Shown here piece after piece: positions 53,416 through 60,766 of a stretch of 64,000 nucleotides of DNA. Location: assembly GCA_938043965.1 (NCBI GenBank), contig CALIQQ010000002.1:107832-171831 (forward strand). Direction: 5' to 3'. This stretch comes from an uncultured Candidatus Saccharibacteria bacterium (GTDB lineage Bacteria; Patescibacteriota; Saccharimonadia; Saccharimonadales; Saccharimonadaceae). Position 1 is the stretch's first letter. Every line of letters begins with the position of its first letter. The notes beneath the pieces were generated by a model. That model was not told the origin of the DNA and searched no databases. It saw only the letters and a program-made list of their open reading frames with translations. The position numbers and the translations under genes were made by a program.

Positions 53416-54387
53416 ATGAAAAAACAACTACTAAAAACCTTAATTGTCGCAGCGTTTACTGCAGTATCGGTACTTGTGCCATCTGCTCCAGCGTTTGCAG
53501 AGACTGAAAAACCGGCCGTCTGGCTCCAAATTTCACCTGTCGCTAATCGAGTGACTTTGAACCCAAACGACAACCTTACTTATAAAATGGAAGTCAGTAA
53601 CATTGGCGCGAAGAAATTCAAGTTCCGCGTTTATGCCGCACCTTACTCAATTGCCAATGAGGCTTACGAAGTTAGCTTTAGCTCTGAAACTAAGCGTACT
53701 CAAGTCTCCCGTTGGGTCACCTTCAATCAGAATAAAGACGCTAAAACTGATGCCGAAAAAAAATGGCAGACCGAAGCTACTTTTGAGCTTGAACCAGATC
53801 AGCGCCAAGAGGTAGAATATAAAATTAGCGTGCCAGCCGATATCCCTGATGGTGGTCAATATGCTACTATCTTTGCCGAGTCTATCCCAGGCGATACTGC
53901 CACTTCAACTGGCGTCCGCACCATCTCTCGCGTTGGTTTAATCCTTTACGGTCGCACCAATGGTACCACTATTGAAGAATCTACTATTGAAAACTTCAAG
54001 ATGAAGACCTTTATGACTAACGGTAAAATTACCGCTGAAGCGGACATTGCAAATAAGGGCAACACGGACTTTACCGCTAGTATGGCAATGGAAATTAGTA
54101 AAATTGTCGGTGGTGAAGTCGCTAAAATCGATACACCTTATCCAATTATTCCAGATTCACCAACTCGCCACGCAGTGCTTGAATGGAAGGATACCCCAAT
54201 CTTTGGCATCTTTAAGGTCAAAACCATCATCACTGCTCTTGATAAGAAAGTCGAAGAAACTAAAATCGTCCTGATTTTACCAATCTTCATTATTATTATC
54301 ATGCTTATGCTATTGACAATCATTATTGTGTGGCTTATAATCCTTATTAGGAAGCGCCGCGCTCAGAGGTCACGCCTAATCGTCTAG
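53416..54387 (+). CDS. Membrane-anchored surface protein, DUF916-like paralogue
   Basis: 323 residues with the same plan as the preceding product: signal peptide (TLIVAAFTAVSVLVPSAPAFA), LQISPVANRVTLNPNDNLTYKMEVSNIGAKKFKFRVYAAPYS, a second beta domain ending FGIFKVKTIITAL, a span at about 288-312 (LPIFIIIIMLMLLTIIIVWLI) and a basic end. Start supported by AAAGGAG. It begins 31 bases after the first gene. The stop lies inside a 20-base perfect palindrome (54376-54395). Tandem duplication then divergence is the simplest origin. Confidence 0.76.
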   Translation: MKKQLLKTLIVAAFTAVSVLVPSAPAFAETEKPAVWLQISPVANRVTLNPNDNLTYKMEVSNIGAKKFKFRVYAAPYSIANEAYEVSFSSETKRTQVSRWVTFNQNKDAKTDAEKKWQTEATFELEPDQRQEVEYKISVPADIPDGGQYATIFAESIPGDTATSTGVRTISRVGLILYGRTNGTTIEESTIENFKMKTFMTNGKITAEADIANKGNTDFTASMAMEISKIVGGEVAKIDTPYPIIPDSPTRHAVLEWKDTPIFGIFKVKTIITALDKKVEETKIVLILPIFIIIIMLMLLTIIIVWLIILIRKRRAQRSRLIV

Positions 54388-54395
54388 ACGATTAG
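54376..54395. repeat. Perfect 20-base palindrome across a stop codon
   Basis: Half-site CTAATCGTCT followed by its exact reverse complement. The TAG stop of the 53416 gene (54385-54387) sits at its centre. It could be a dimer-binding site or chance. Confidence 0.7.
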
Positions 54396-54413
54396 ACCAG
54401 CCTAGAGCAAAGG

Positions 54414-54454
54414 AGCTCCGATTCGAAACTGCGAAACTTTGAATCGGAGCTTTT
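54414..54454 (+). terminator. Intrinsic terminator between the surface genes
   Basis: AGCTCCGATTC (54414-54424)/GAATCGGAGCT (54441-54451) with TTTT. Confidence 0.85.
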
Positions 54455-54494
54455 AGGTTCCAAAATAAAAATATAAAAAATAAGCGAGTGTGAA

Positions 54495-55418
54495 ATGAAA
54501 AAATCTGCGATGATTTGCTCTCTTGGGGTAGCGACTACTCTTTCGATGGGCATTTTTGCCGTTACTAATCCGGTAATGGCCGAGAGTCTATTGCCTCTCA
54601 ATAGAAATACTAATGGTACTTCAGCTGAAGTAAAAGTTAAGGTTACTGTCGTTGGTCAAGCCCCGTCGGTCATTATCAATGGCCCACTTGATGGCAGCGA
54701 TAACAGTGACAGTACTTTTTCCGTTGAAGTTATCTATTCTAAATCAACCCAGTTGGTTTATGAACTAATTTATGTCAACGAAGATGGCACTAAGACCACC
54801 TATAATTTACCACCACATTCCGTATCAACTGGCGGCACAGGTGATGGCACCGATCGCTTCGACATTGATATCAATAATTATGGTGGCAAACCAGGCGAAT
54901 ACATTTTGAATGTGCGGGCCGATGGTGCTGGTGCAACTACCGACTCTGTCCGTTTCACGGTCTCTCCATTCGATTTTAAGTTTGCTGGATATGAAGAAAA
55001 GACTAACAACCCAATCATTGACTTTGGTAAAAACTCAACCGTTGATTATACTCTAGTCCAGGTCTTTGATAAAAATGGCAAAGCAATTCTAGACGAACCA
55101 ATTAAAGTTAAAATTGACCCGAATAAGGCTTCTAAAATCACTTTACCTTTTGCTGAATACGGTCTAACTGATGGTACCTACACTGTTGTAGCAACCCCAT
55201 ATGATAAGGACGGCAACATTGCTGGAAAAAACATCACCCATACCATCACCTATGCTTCCGCGCCTGCTCCAGAAGTGCCAAATACCGGTACCTTCTTCGC
55301 TGCAATGAACCTCTCTCGTCAAGATTTACTTTCAACCGGACTATCTCTTCTCTTTATTGGCGGATTCTTCGGTATCTTGATTATCTCGAAGCGCAATAAA
55401 AGCCAAAAACGTCGCTAG
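54495..55418 (+). CDS. Surface protein with VPNTG sorting-like signal
   Basis: 307 residues. Signal peptide to about 32 (SLGVATTLSMGIFAVTNPVMA). Two beta-sandwich segments (VIINGPLDGSDNSDSTFSVEVIY at about 55; FAGYEEKTNNPIIDFGKNSTVDYTLVQVFD at about 165-260). VPNTG at about 261-265, then a longer than usual spacer, a hydrophobic segment (LSTGLSLLFIGGFFGILIIS) and a basic tail SKRNKSQKRR. This is an LPxTG-type layout, so wall attachment is inferred. It follows two DUF916-like genes after a terminator, reminiscent of WxL-type surface clusters. Ribosome site weak. Confidence 0.75.
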   Translation: MKKSAMICSLGVATTLSMGIFAVTNPVMAESLLPLNRNTNGTSAEVKVKVTVVGQAPSVIINGPLDGSDNSDSTFSVEVIYSKSTQLVYELIYVNEDGTKTTYNLPPHSVSTGGTGDGTDRFDIDINNYGGKPGEYILNVRADGAGATTDSVRFTVSPFDFKFAGYEEKTNNPIIDFGKNSTVDYTLVQVFDKNGKAILDEPIKVKIDPNKASKITLPFAEYGLTDGTYTVVATPYDKDGNIAGKNITHTITYASAPAPEVPNTGTFFAAMNLSRQDLLSTGLSLLFIGGFFGILIISKRNKSQKRR

Positions 55419-55466
55419 GGAATTAAATCCTAAGTTTCATTAGGAAGCATAAACTAAACTCGCTTA

Positions 55467-55500
55467 AAATAACGCCTCGTCTGGGGCGTTATTTCTATTG
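55467..55500 (+). terminator. Intrinsic terminator after the VPNTG gene
   Basis: AAATAACGCC/GGCGTTATTT stem followed by a T-rich run. Confidence 0.85.
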
Positions 55501-55534
55501 TGATAATAATTCATCTTAAAAGCTAAAGTCAGCC

Positions 55535-55759
55535 CTAAATCGTAATAATAATGACAAGTGAAGCTAAGGCTAATCCGATTAGCGCAAACCATACCCAAGC
55601 AAAATTACTAGTCTTCTTAAAATCACGCGTATCATCGGCACCCTCTACAAAATCAGGGTCATCAACTTTTATTGCCGCCGCTCTTGCTCTAAGATCGGCC
55701 GCAATGCGGTTATTCAGCTCTGTCTTTCGCTCATTTTCCTTATGGACAATTACTCCCAT
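55535..55759 (-). CDS. Small tail-anchored membrane protein
   Basis: 74 residues, not recognised. N-terminal 50 residues are charged (KENERKTELNNRIAADLRARAAAIK) and probably helical. Residues about 52-73 form a C-terminal span (FAWVWFALIGLALASLVIIITI). A strong GGAGGT site sits 4 bases before the ATG on the minus strand, and TGTTAAAAT upstream (about 55797-55805) fits an extended -10, so the gene is likely real despite its size. It diverges from the MIP channel gene. Function unknown. Confidence 0.7.
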   Translation of the reverse strand: MGVIVHKENERKTELNNRIAADLRARAAAIKVDDPDFVEGADDTRDFKKTSNFAWVWFALIGLALASLVIIITI

Positions 55760-55850
55760 GTTACCTCCAGTATTCCTTATGCTAAAATTCTTTACTATTT
55801 TAACATAGAATTGTGGTATAATTTAAATAATATCATTTTAAGGAGGTAAA

Positions 55851-56756
55851 ATGGCTAACACAAAGTCAAAGAAGTCGACTAAAAAGTCTACTTCAAAGCC
55901 GAAAGCTGTTGCGACCAAATCAGAACAGACAGTTCAAGCAAAAACAGCTGCCGTAGAAACGGCAAAACCTGTCGCTGTCGCGCAAAATCCATTCAAGGGA
56001 TTTTTTGCTCGAAAATGCGATGCAAACGAAAATATCCTAACAATCTTTAAAAGCCCTAAGATCTGGGGTGCACTTATTGGCGAGCTCGTCGGTACGATGT
56101 TCTTGACAATGTTGATGTTCACACTCGGTGTTTACCAGCCACTTTACGTCTTAATTGGCACTATCGGTATCACTATGGCTGTTTATGCCTTCTCTGGTGC
56201 AAACCTTAACCCTGCAATCACTGCCGGTATGATGGCATCTCGCCGCATCTCTGCTATTCGCGGTGTGCTTTACATCGTTGCTCAGATCGTAGGTGCTTGG
56301 CTTGGCTTCATGATTCTCAGCGGCTTCCGTTCTGCTGGTGAAGGTGCTGCAAGTCTTACTACCATGACTGCTCTCAGCGCAGACAAAACTCTCTGGAAGA
56401 ACATTTTTGTTGAGTTGCTCGGTGCTTCAGTTATTGGTTTCTTCTTCTGCCGTGCTCAAAGCTATAAAACTGCAAAAGGTGCCTTCACTTACGCTGCTAT
56501 CGTTGCTGGCGGTATTACTCTCGCAGTTCTATTCTCAGTAGTGATTTCATCAAATTATTTTGGTCTTCAAAATAACTTTGCTTTGAACCCAGCAGTTGCT
56601 ATCATGGAGCAAATTTTCCCAACCGTTGCGGACAACTTTGGTGCTCTCATGAACGACATTGCTCTCGCAGCGCTTACTTACATTATCGCTCCGGTTGTCG
56701 GTGCTATCATCGGCTTCACGGTTGCTGATGCAGCTAGCAAATTAGCTGATGAGTAA
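55851..56756 (+). CDS. MIP-family channel (aquaporin/glycerol facilitator-like)
   Basis: 301 residues; a Lys/Ser/Thr/Ala-rich cytosolic N-terminal extension of about 55 residues precedes the six-span channel. Both half-helix NPA motifs are visible: GANLNPAITAG and ALNPAVAIM. The second lacks the Arg that normally follows (NPAR) and forms the aromatic/arginine filter, so selectivity may differ from a classic water channel. Start set by AAGGAGG and the ATG 5 bases later; a GGTATAAT box lies near 55814-55821. Single gene with its own terminator. Likely passes water or small neutral solutes. Confidence 0.88.
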   Translation: MANTKSKKSTKKSTSKPKAVATKSEQTVQAKTAAVETAKPVAVAQNPFKGFFARKCDANENILTIFKSPKIWGALIGELVGTMFLTMLMFTLGVYQPLYVLIGTIGITMAVYAFSGANLNPAITAGMMASRRISAIRGVLYIVAQIVGAWLGFMILSGFRSAGEGAASLTTMTALSADKTLWKNIFVELLGASVIGFFFCRAQSYKTAKGAFTYAAIVAGGITLAVLFSVVISSNYFGLQNNFALNPAVAIMEQIFPTVADNFGALMNDIALAALTYIIAPVVGAIIGFTVADAASKLADE

Positions 56757-56779
56757 TATGGTATCTACCTAGAAATTGA

Positions 56780-56806
56780 AAATACCCCTTTGCTGGGGTA
56801 TTTTTT
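56780..56806 (+). terminator. Intrinsic terminator after the MIP gene
   Basis: AATACCCC/GGGGTATT stem and a run of six T. Confidence 0.92.
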
Positions 56807-56871
56807 CTTGTCAAAAAATAGCATAAAGGTTATAATAATGATAATTATTGCGCAAAACTAAAAGGAAAAAT

Positions 56872-58146
56872 ATGGACCAAAACTCTACTCTAACTCCCAC
56901 GCCAGGGCTTAATCCTACGCCAAATCCTGCTGCCACGATTGCAAATGCCGCTCTTGCGGGTGCCAAGCCAGTTGTAACTACAACCGACGATTTTAGTGCT
57001 CCAACTGAACCGTCCATGCAGTCCATTCTTGATCCGGCTCTAGCTGATCAATTACTTGCCGCTACGGAGGAGGAAAGCGTTGGCCCAGTTTCGCTTACTC
57101 CATCTGCTGATTTTCAGTCCAGTTTAACTGCTACCGTCTCCGCTCAGCCTAATCCAGGAAATAATTCTTCAGCCGGACTCGGTCTAGACATGATGCAGTC
57201 AAATCCTTACGGTGGAGCTAATCCATCTACATCACAATTTGGCGCGTCTGAAATTGCTAATTCTACCGCTAACCAAGACCTTCAATCGACTGACTTTAGC
57301 GATTCGAGTCTCGCCAACCATCCAGCTCATGGCGAACAAGGTAAGGAAAAAATTGAGACCGAACTTCTTGATGAACCGCTAGTTGCTGCTGCTCCAGTCC
57401 CAGGTTCTATTGGTTCTGCTAAATCCTATGCCGATATCCAACGTGCAGAAGTTGAGAAGACTGCTAAAATGGCAACTGCTAATAGCGGTAAGCGTCAGCT
57501 AACTAAGCGCACTTTGATTATTGGTGCAGTCGCCTCAGTTGTCTTAGTTGGCTCAATCGTTATGTTTATTATGCTGTTTGGCGGGCAAAAAGCTACTCCA
57601 GCTAAGCCAAGTGTGGCCCAACCGACGGTCTCTGAGCCGGATCTTTCGACTCTATCTTGCCGTCGCAACCTTGCGCCCGAGGAGTATTCTTCTTTTGGTG
57701 CAATCAGTGGCACTCAAGAAAATATCTTCTACTTTAAGGGTGAAACACTTGACGGGCTCGCTACTAATTTTGCCTACACCTATTCTAATCAAACTGCCGC
57801 AAATTCCGCAGAGCTGATTTTTAAGCGTGATTTTGGTGACGCTAAGCCAGTCGAAAAAGTCTATGAAGAGAAAAACGCACAGGCCGATAACGCCCCAAAA
57901 ACTGCTGCTGAGATGTTGAAACACTACGTCTCAACCAAAAATCTCACCATTACTCATGGCATGGAAATCTTATCTGCCGATATTGACGCTTGGCTAGCTT
58001 CTGATAATTATAGTGATAAGACTTATGGTGCAACCGAGGACACTAAGGCTGACTTAAACCAGGGAAGCGCTACTCGCAACCTTGCGTTTTACAACCGTCT
58101 CCAGAATAATATCGGATACGCCTGCTCAATCAATAAAGGCTACTAG
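56872..58146 (+). CDS. Single-span membrane protein with disordered N-terminus, paralogue-like to 8130
   Basis: 424 residues from ATG 56872, chosen over a TTG 24 bases upstream because AAAGGAAAAAT precedes the ATG. Residues 1-200 are disordered (Pro/Thr/Asn/Ser, with LNPTPNPAAT). A span lies at about 215-236 (LIIGAVASVVLVGSIVMFIM). The C-terminal 165 residues form a domain (LSCRRNLAPEEYSSFGAISG, FAYTYSNQTAANSAEL) with two Cys, probably extracytoplasmic. The plan matches the 8130 product. Function unknown. Confidence 0.75.
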   Translation: MDQNSTLTPTPGLNPTPNPAATIANAALAGAKPVVTTTDDFSAPTEPSMQSILDPALADQLLAATEEESVGPVSLTPSADFQSSLTATVSAQPNPGNNSSAGLGLDMMQSNPYGGANPSTSQFGASEIANSTANQDLQSTDFSDSSLANHPAHGEQGKEKIETELLDEPLVAAAPVPGSIGSAKSYADIQRAEVEKTAKMATANSGKRQLTKRTLIIGAVASVVLVGSIVMFIMLFGGQKATPAKPSVAQPTVSEPDLSTLSCRRNLAPEEYSSFGAISGTQENIFYFKGETLDGLATNFAYTYSNQTAANSAELIFKRDFGDAKPVEKVYEEKNAQADNAPKTAAEMLKHYVSTKNLTITHGMEILSADIDAWLASDNYSDKTYGATEDTKADLNQGSATRNLAFYNRLQNNIGYACSINKGY

Positions 58147-58205
58147 TCTCTACTCCATATAACCTGATTGAAGTATATAGTAAATAGGACCACGAAGTTA
58201 TAACT

Positions 58206-58386
58206 CTATTGCTTTTTCTTGCAAAATATGTTATTATATAGATATTGGAGTAAAACTCTAGTGATAGCCTTTTGGCTAGTATTTTAAAATTTTCAAGAAA
58301 GGAGGCCTTGCTTTTTTGTCCTAAAGCTGGAGTTTTATATTCGCTATTTTTGTAGATAAAAATCGCTCACGGGAGGATAAAAATTT
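58206..58386 (+). promoter_or_regulatory. Promoter and long leader of the alpha-CTD-like gene
   Basis: TTGCTT (58209-58214), 17-base spacer, extended -10 TGTTATTAT (TATTAT 58232-58237). The leader of about 140 bases contains AGCC/GGCT and AAAACTC/GAGTTTT pairings and two purine-rich SD-like sites (AAAGGAGG near 58298, GGGAGG near 58372). The segment 58147-58205 shows nothing recognisable. 58206-58233 is identical to 59873-59900. Confidence 0.75.
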
Positions 58387-59223
58387 ATGAAGAGTATTTT
58401 AAAGAGTAAAGTTAAGAAAGCTAAGGATCTGAAGCTTTGTAAGCTAGGTCTATCTCAGTCCACACAAAGCAGGCTGGCGGAATTGGATTTATTAAAACCA
58501 GAATCGCTAGTTCAAATGGGTCGCCAATTAGCGATTTCGCTCGAAGATCCAGCAATTTCAGAGAAGTCCGCGGACTGGCATAAGGAACTCGTTAATGAGC
58601 TTGATATTGCCGGGTATATAAGGCATGACCTATACCCACTAACCTATGATATATGGCGACTCTACCGCGAAATTTTCGGCGAAGATGCGGTAGATGACCT
58701 GTTTGATGATGAAATATATGAGAACGTCAAGCCAATCTATGACGTCGATTTGGAAGCGATTATAGATATCGTCGCCAATTTTGAGTTCGCTGAGGTTGAG
58801 CTCTTAATTCAATCCTTTGGCCTCAGTCATGATATCAGGACTTTTCGACCTTTTGAGACTGCTAAAAACAGTAGCGCTCAGAATCGAAGGATCTTGAGTG
58901 AGGCTATCGAGAAGTTTAGACAGCCTAAGATCAGGGACATCATGCCGATACGTTTTGGCGTTAGGCCGGACAGAGTCCCGGAGCCAGGCATCGAGGCTCT
59001 CGATCTTTGTAGTAGGACGTACCGCTCCCTAAAAAGGGCCGGTATCAATACGGTTAACGACGTATTGAATTACCCAGTCCGCAAATGGACTCATATACCA
59101 TCAATCGGGGAGAAAAGCCTGATTGAGATTGAATTAGGCATGCGAGAATTTGGTTATAAAGATTTTCGTATCCTCAAAACTCTTGATCAGCTGTCCATTA
59201 AAATGGACACGCTGTTTTCTTGA
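58387..59223 (+). CDS. Protein with RNA-polymerase alpha-CTD-like HhH domains
   Basis: 278 residues. Residues about 195-255 closely follow the RpoA C-terminal domain: EALDLCSRTYRSLKRAGI, NTVNDVLNYP, IPSIGEKSLIEIELGM. Residues about 12-50 (LKLCKLGLSQSTQSRLAELDL, KPESLVQM) are a weaker second copy. The middle (about 70-190) is helical and not recognised. The RpoA N-terminal assembly domain is absent, so it is not RpoA. The domain binds UP-element DNA or activators in RpoA, so this may be a DNA-binding regulator (inference). Strong SD, TGA stop, own terminator. Confidence 0.78.
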   Translation: MKSILKSKVKKAKDLKLCKLGLSQSTQSRLAELDLLKPESLVQMGRQLAISLEDPAISEKSADWHKELVNELDIAGYIRHDLYPLTYDIWRLYREIFGEDAVDDLFDDEIYENVKPIYDVDLEAIIDIVANFEFAEVELLIQSFGLSHDIRTFRPFETAKNSSAQNRRILSEAIEKFRQPKIRDIMPIRFGVRPDRVPEPGIEALDLCSRTYRSLKRAGINTVNDVLNYPVRKWTHIPSIGEKSLIEIELGMREFGYKDFRILKTLDQLSIKMDTLFS

Positions 59224-59229
59224 AAAACA

Positions 59230-59259
59230 AAAACCCCGACATTTTAGTCGGGGCTTTTT
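59230..59259 (+). terminator. Intrinsic terminator after the alpha-CTD-like gene
   Basis: CCCCGAC/GTCGGGG stem (59234-59253), T-run after. Confidence 0.92.
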
Positions 59260-59281
59260 AATGTAAACAAATAAAATTTTC

Positions 59282-59366
59282 TGGTGCCCGGGACAGGACT
59301 TGAACCTGCATGTCATTCGACATATGCTCCTAAGGCATACGTGTCTACCAGTTCCACCACCCGGGC
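59282..59366 (-). tRNA. tRNA-Leu(UAG)
   Basis: Minus strand class II tRNA. Acceptor GCCCGGG/CCCGGGC, anticodon stem TATGC/GCATA with anticodon TAG, long variable arm, T-arm CAGG/CCTG, and CCA encoded at 59282-59284. Extended -10 TGATATAAT at 59376-59384 on the minus strand. Confidence 0.94.
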
Positions 59367-59388
59367 GCTTTATTGATTATATCAGAAA

Positions 59389-59820
59389 TTAGTGCTTATT
59401 GCAATTTAATTTAAAGTCCGCGACATAATCTGTTTTTCCGTACGGAGCCCGAGCCTTAAATATCACGCTTGAAGAGTTCGTGTTGCAACGAAACGCCTCA
59501 GTTTCAAACACTTTTCGATAATCCTTGTTATGCTCGAGCAACTCGTGATTAAGAATCTGGCGCAGTTTCACCGTAAAACCACTCTGATATTTATCAAATT
59601 CCTCACCCAAATTATTACCGCCATGGTCTGCCAAGAATTTTGGATAAAGAGTCTCTTCGTAGTATTTTCGCGCCAGTTCTTCAAATTTTCTCTCTGCAAA
59701 ATAATGATTTTCATCAAGTGTCTTAAAAATCGCAAAGCCAGTTGCCACGAAAAGTACCAAAATGATTGCTAAAATCATCATTTTTGAGACTAAATTGCTC
59801 TTCTTTCGCACCATTTTCAT
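59389..59820 (-). CDS. Unknown single-anchor extracytoplasmic protein
   Basis: 143 residues, not recognised. N-terminal anchor at about 11-31 (MMILAIILVLFVATGFAIF) with a basic leader. The rest is a charged helical then beta-like ectodomain with two Cys (AFRCNTN and the C-terminal LNCNKH) that could form a disulphide. ATG 59818-59820 is favoured because TATAAT on the minus strand (59827-59832) ends exactly 6 bases before it, the leaderless spacing seen repeatedly in this genome. It lies between tRNA-Leu and the 59971 gene. Confidence 0.72.
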   Translation of the reverse strand: MKMVRKKSNLVSKMMILAIILVLFVATGFAIFKTLDENHYFAERKFEELARKYYEETLYPKFLADHGGNNLGEEFDKYQSGFTVKLRQILNHELLEHNKDYRKVFETEAFRCNTNSSSVIFKARAPYGKTDYVADFKLNCNKH

Positions 59821-59826
59821 AGCCCA

Positions 59827-59835
59827 ATTATAACA
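59827..59835 (-). promoter_or_regulatory. Leaderless promoter of the 59389-59820 gene
   Basis: TGTTATAAT on the minus strand with 6 bases to the ATG. Confidence 0.78.
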
Positions 59836-59872
59836 TAAGAACTATCAAATTAAACACGCCAAAGCTATATTG

Positions 59873-59904
59873 CTATTGCTTTTTCTTGCAAAATATGTTA
59901 CAAT
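59873..59904 (+). promoter_or_regulatory. Promoter of the 59971 gene, copy of the 58206 promoter
   Basis: TTGCTT (59876-59881), 17-base spacer, extended -10 TACAAT (59899-59904). Bases 59873-59900 are identical to 58206-58233, including the whole spacer. Confidence 0.82.
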
Positions 59905-59970
59905 ATAAACAATTGAAGAGATTAGCAAATCCGCTAATCTAAAACAATGCACCTTAAAGGAGGAGAGAAT

Positions 59971-60561
59971 ATGATTCACACAACAGCAGAAGGTATTGAT
60001 TATGTCGTACCAGTATTTACCTGGTCCGAGTTTATTATGATTATTTGCGCAGTGCTTATTGCTAGTTGTATACTGGCGTATATGGCGCAATTTCTTTATG
60101 AGCTTTTTTCGGTTGTTCGATGGAACTACGGAATAGCTGGACTGAAAGGCATCATAAAAGCTTTTCAGGGTTATGAGCTTGAAGAAATTTTAAAGGAAAC
60201 TGTTACGGCGGTTTCTTATAGCGAAGGTGTATATAAAGTCTATTCTACCAACGGAGAAGAAGACTTTGAGTACGTCGCTATTCCCGTATCAAAAGATCCG
60301 GATAGCGAGATGTATCAGAGAGCCATTGAGCTTTCTGATGGAGACAGGAGCTTGCTGAAAAAGCTCAAGCCAAGCTCTAGAGTTATCAATAAGGTAGAGC
60401 TTACAGATAAGAATACCGAAGCGCATCTTCAGATCTGTATTATCTATCTTAGACGTAATACCAAAAAAAATGTTGAAGAAGCCTTTAATGAATTTTTTGA
60501 GCTTGAATACCTCAAAGAGGTAAGAAAGGCTCGTTTAAGTCACAGCCTAGTGTCTCTATAA
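59971..60561 (+). CDS. Unknown membrane-anchored protein
   Basis: 196 residues from ATG 59971, set by AAAGGAGGAG just upstream (a longer frame from 59947 would place that site inside the gene). A span at about 17-44 (FIMIICAVLIASCILAYMAQFLYELF) is followed by a soluble domain of 150 residues, probably cytosolic: WNYGIAGLKGIIKAFQGYE, then beta-like VYKVYSTNGEEDFEYVAIPV and a helical end. Family not recognised. Same promoter as the alpha-CTD-like gene, so probably co-regulated with it. Terminator at 60586. Confidence 0.76.
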   Translation: MIHTTAEGIDYVVPVFTWSEFIMIICAVLIASCILAYMAQFLYELFSVVRWNYGIAGLKGIIKAFQGYELEEILKETVTAVSYSEGVYKVYSTNGEEDFEYVAIPVSKDPDSEMYQRAIELSDGDRSLLKKLKPSSRVINKVELTDKNTEAHLQICIIYLRRNTKKNVEEAFNEFFELEYLKEVRKARLSHSLVSL

Positions 60562-60585
60562 ATCTATAAAGATCTTTTTCTTCCG

Positions 60586-60610
60586 AACCCCGCAATTTTG
60601 CGGGGTTTTC
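60586..60610 (+). terminator. Intrinsic terminator after the 59971 gene
   Basis: AACCCCGC/GCGGGGTT stem, loop AATTTT, TTTTC after. Confidence 0.9.
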
Positions 60611-60654
60611 TTTTGTGCGTTTTTCTAAATTCCCTAACCTCTATCCGCTTAATG

Positions 60655-60716
60655 ACAAGCCCCTCCACTCCCAAACTCATTAACCCCAAACCCCCAAACC
60701 CCCAAACTCCTCAACC
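60655..60716 (+). repeat. C/A-rich low-complexity tract
   Basis: About 60 bases of CCCCAAA-like units, three of them near-perfect and adjacent (AACCCCCAAA). It lies between the terminator and the sbcB promoter. Confidence 0.6.
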
Positions 60717-60751
60717 GCTGTCCACTTAGTACTAAATCTCTACTCACTTGA

Positions 60752-60760
60752 TGTTATAAT
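60752..60760 (+). promoter_or_regulatory. Leaderless promoter of sbcB
   Basis: TGTTATAAT with 6 bases to ATG 60767. Confidence 0.8.
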
Positions 60761-60766
60761 AATCCT

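Noticed and set aside
54822..55418. The 54495 product as a true WxL protein
   Set aside because: No WxL motif pair near the C-terminus; it has a PNTG-type tail instead.
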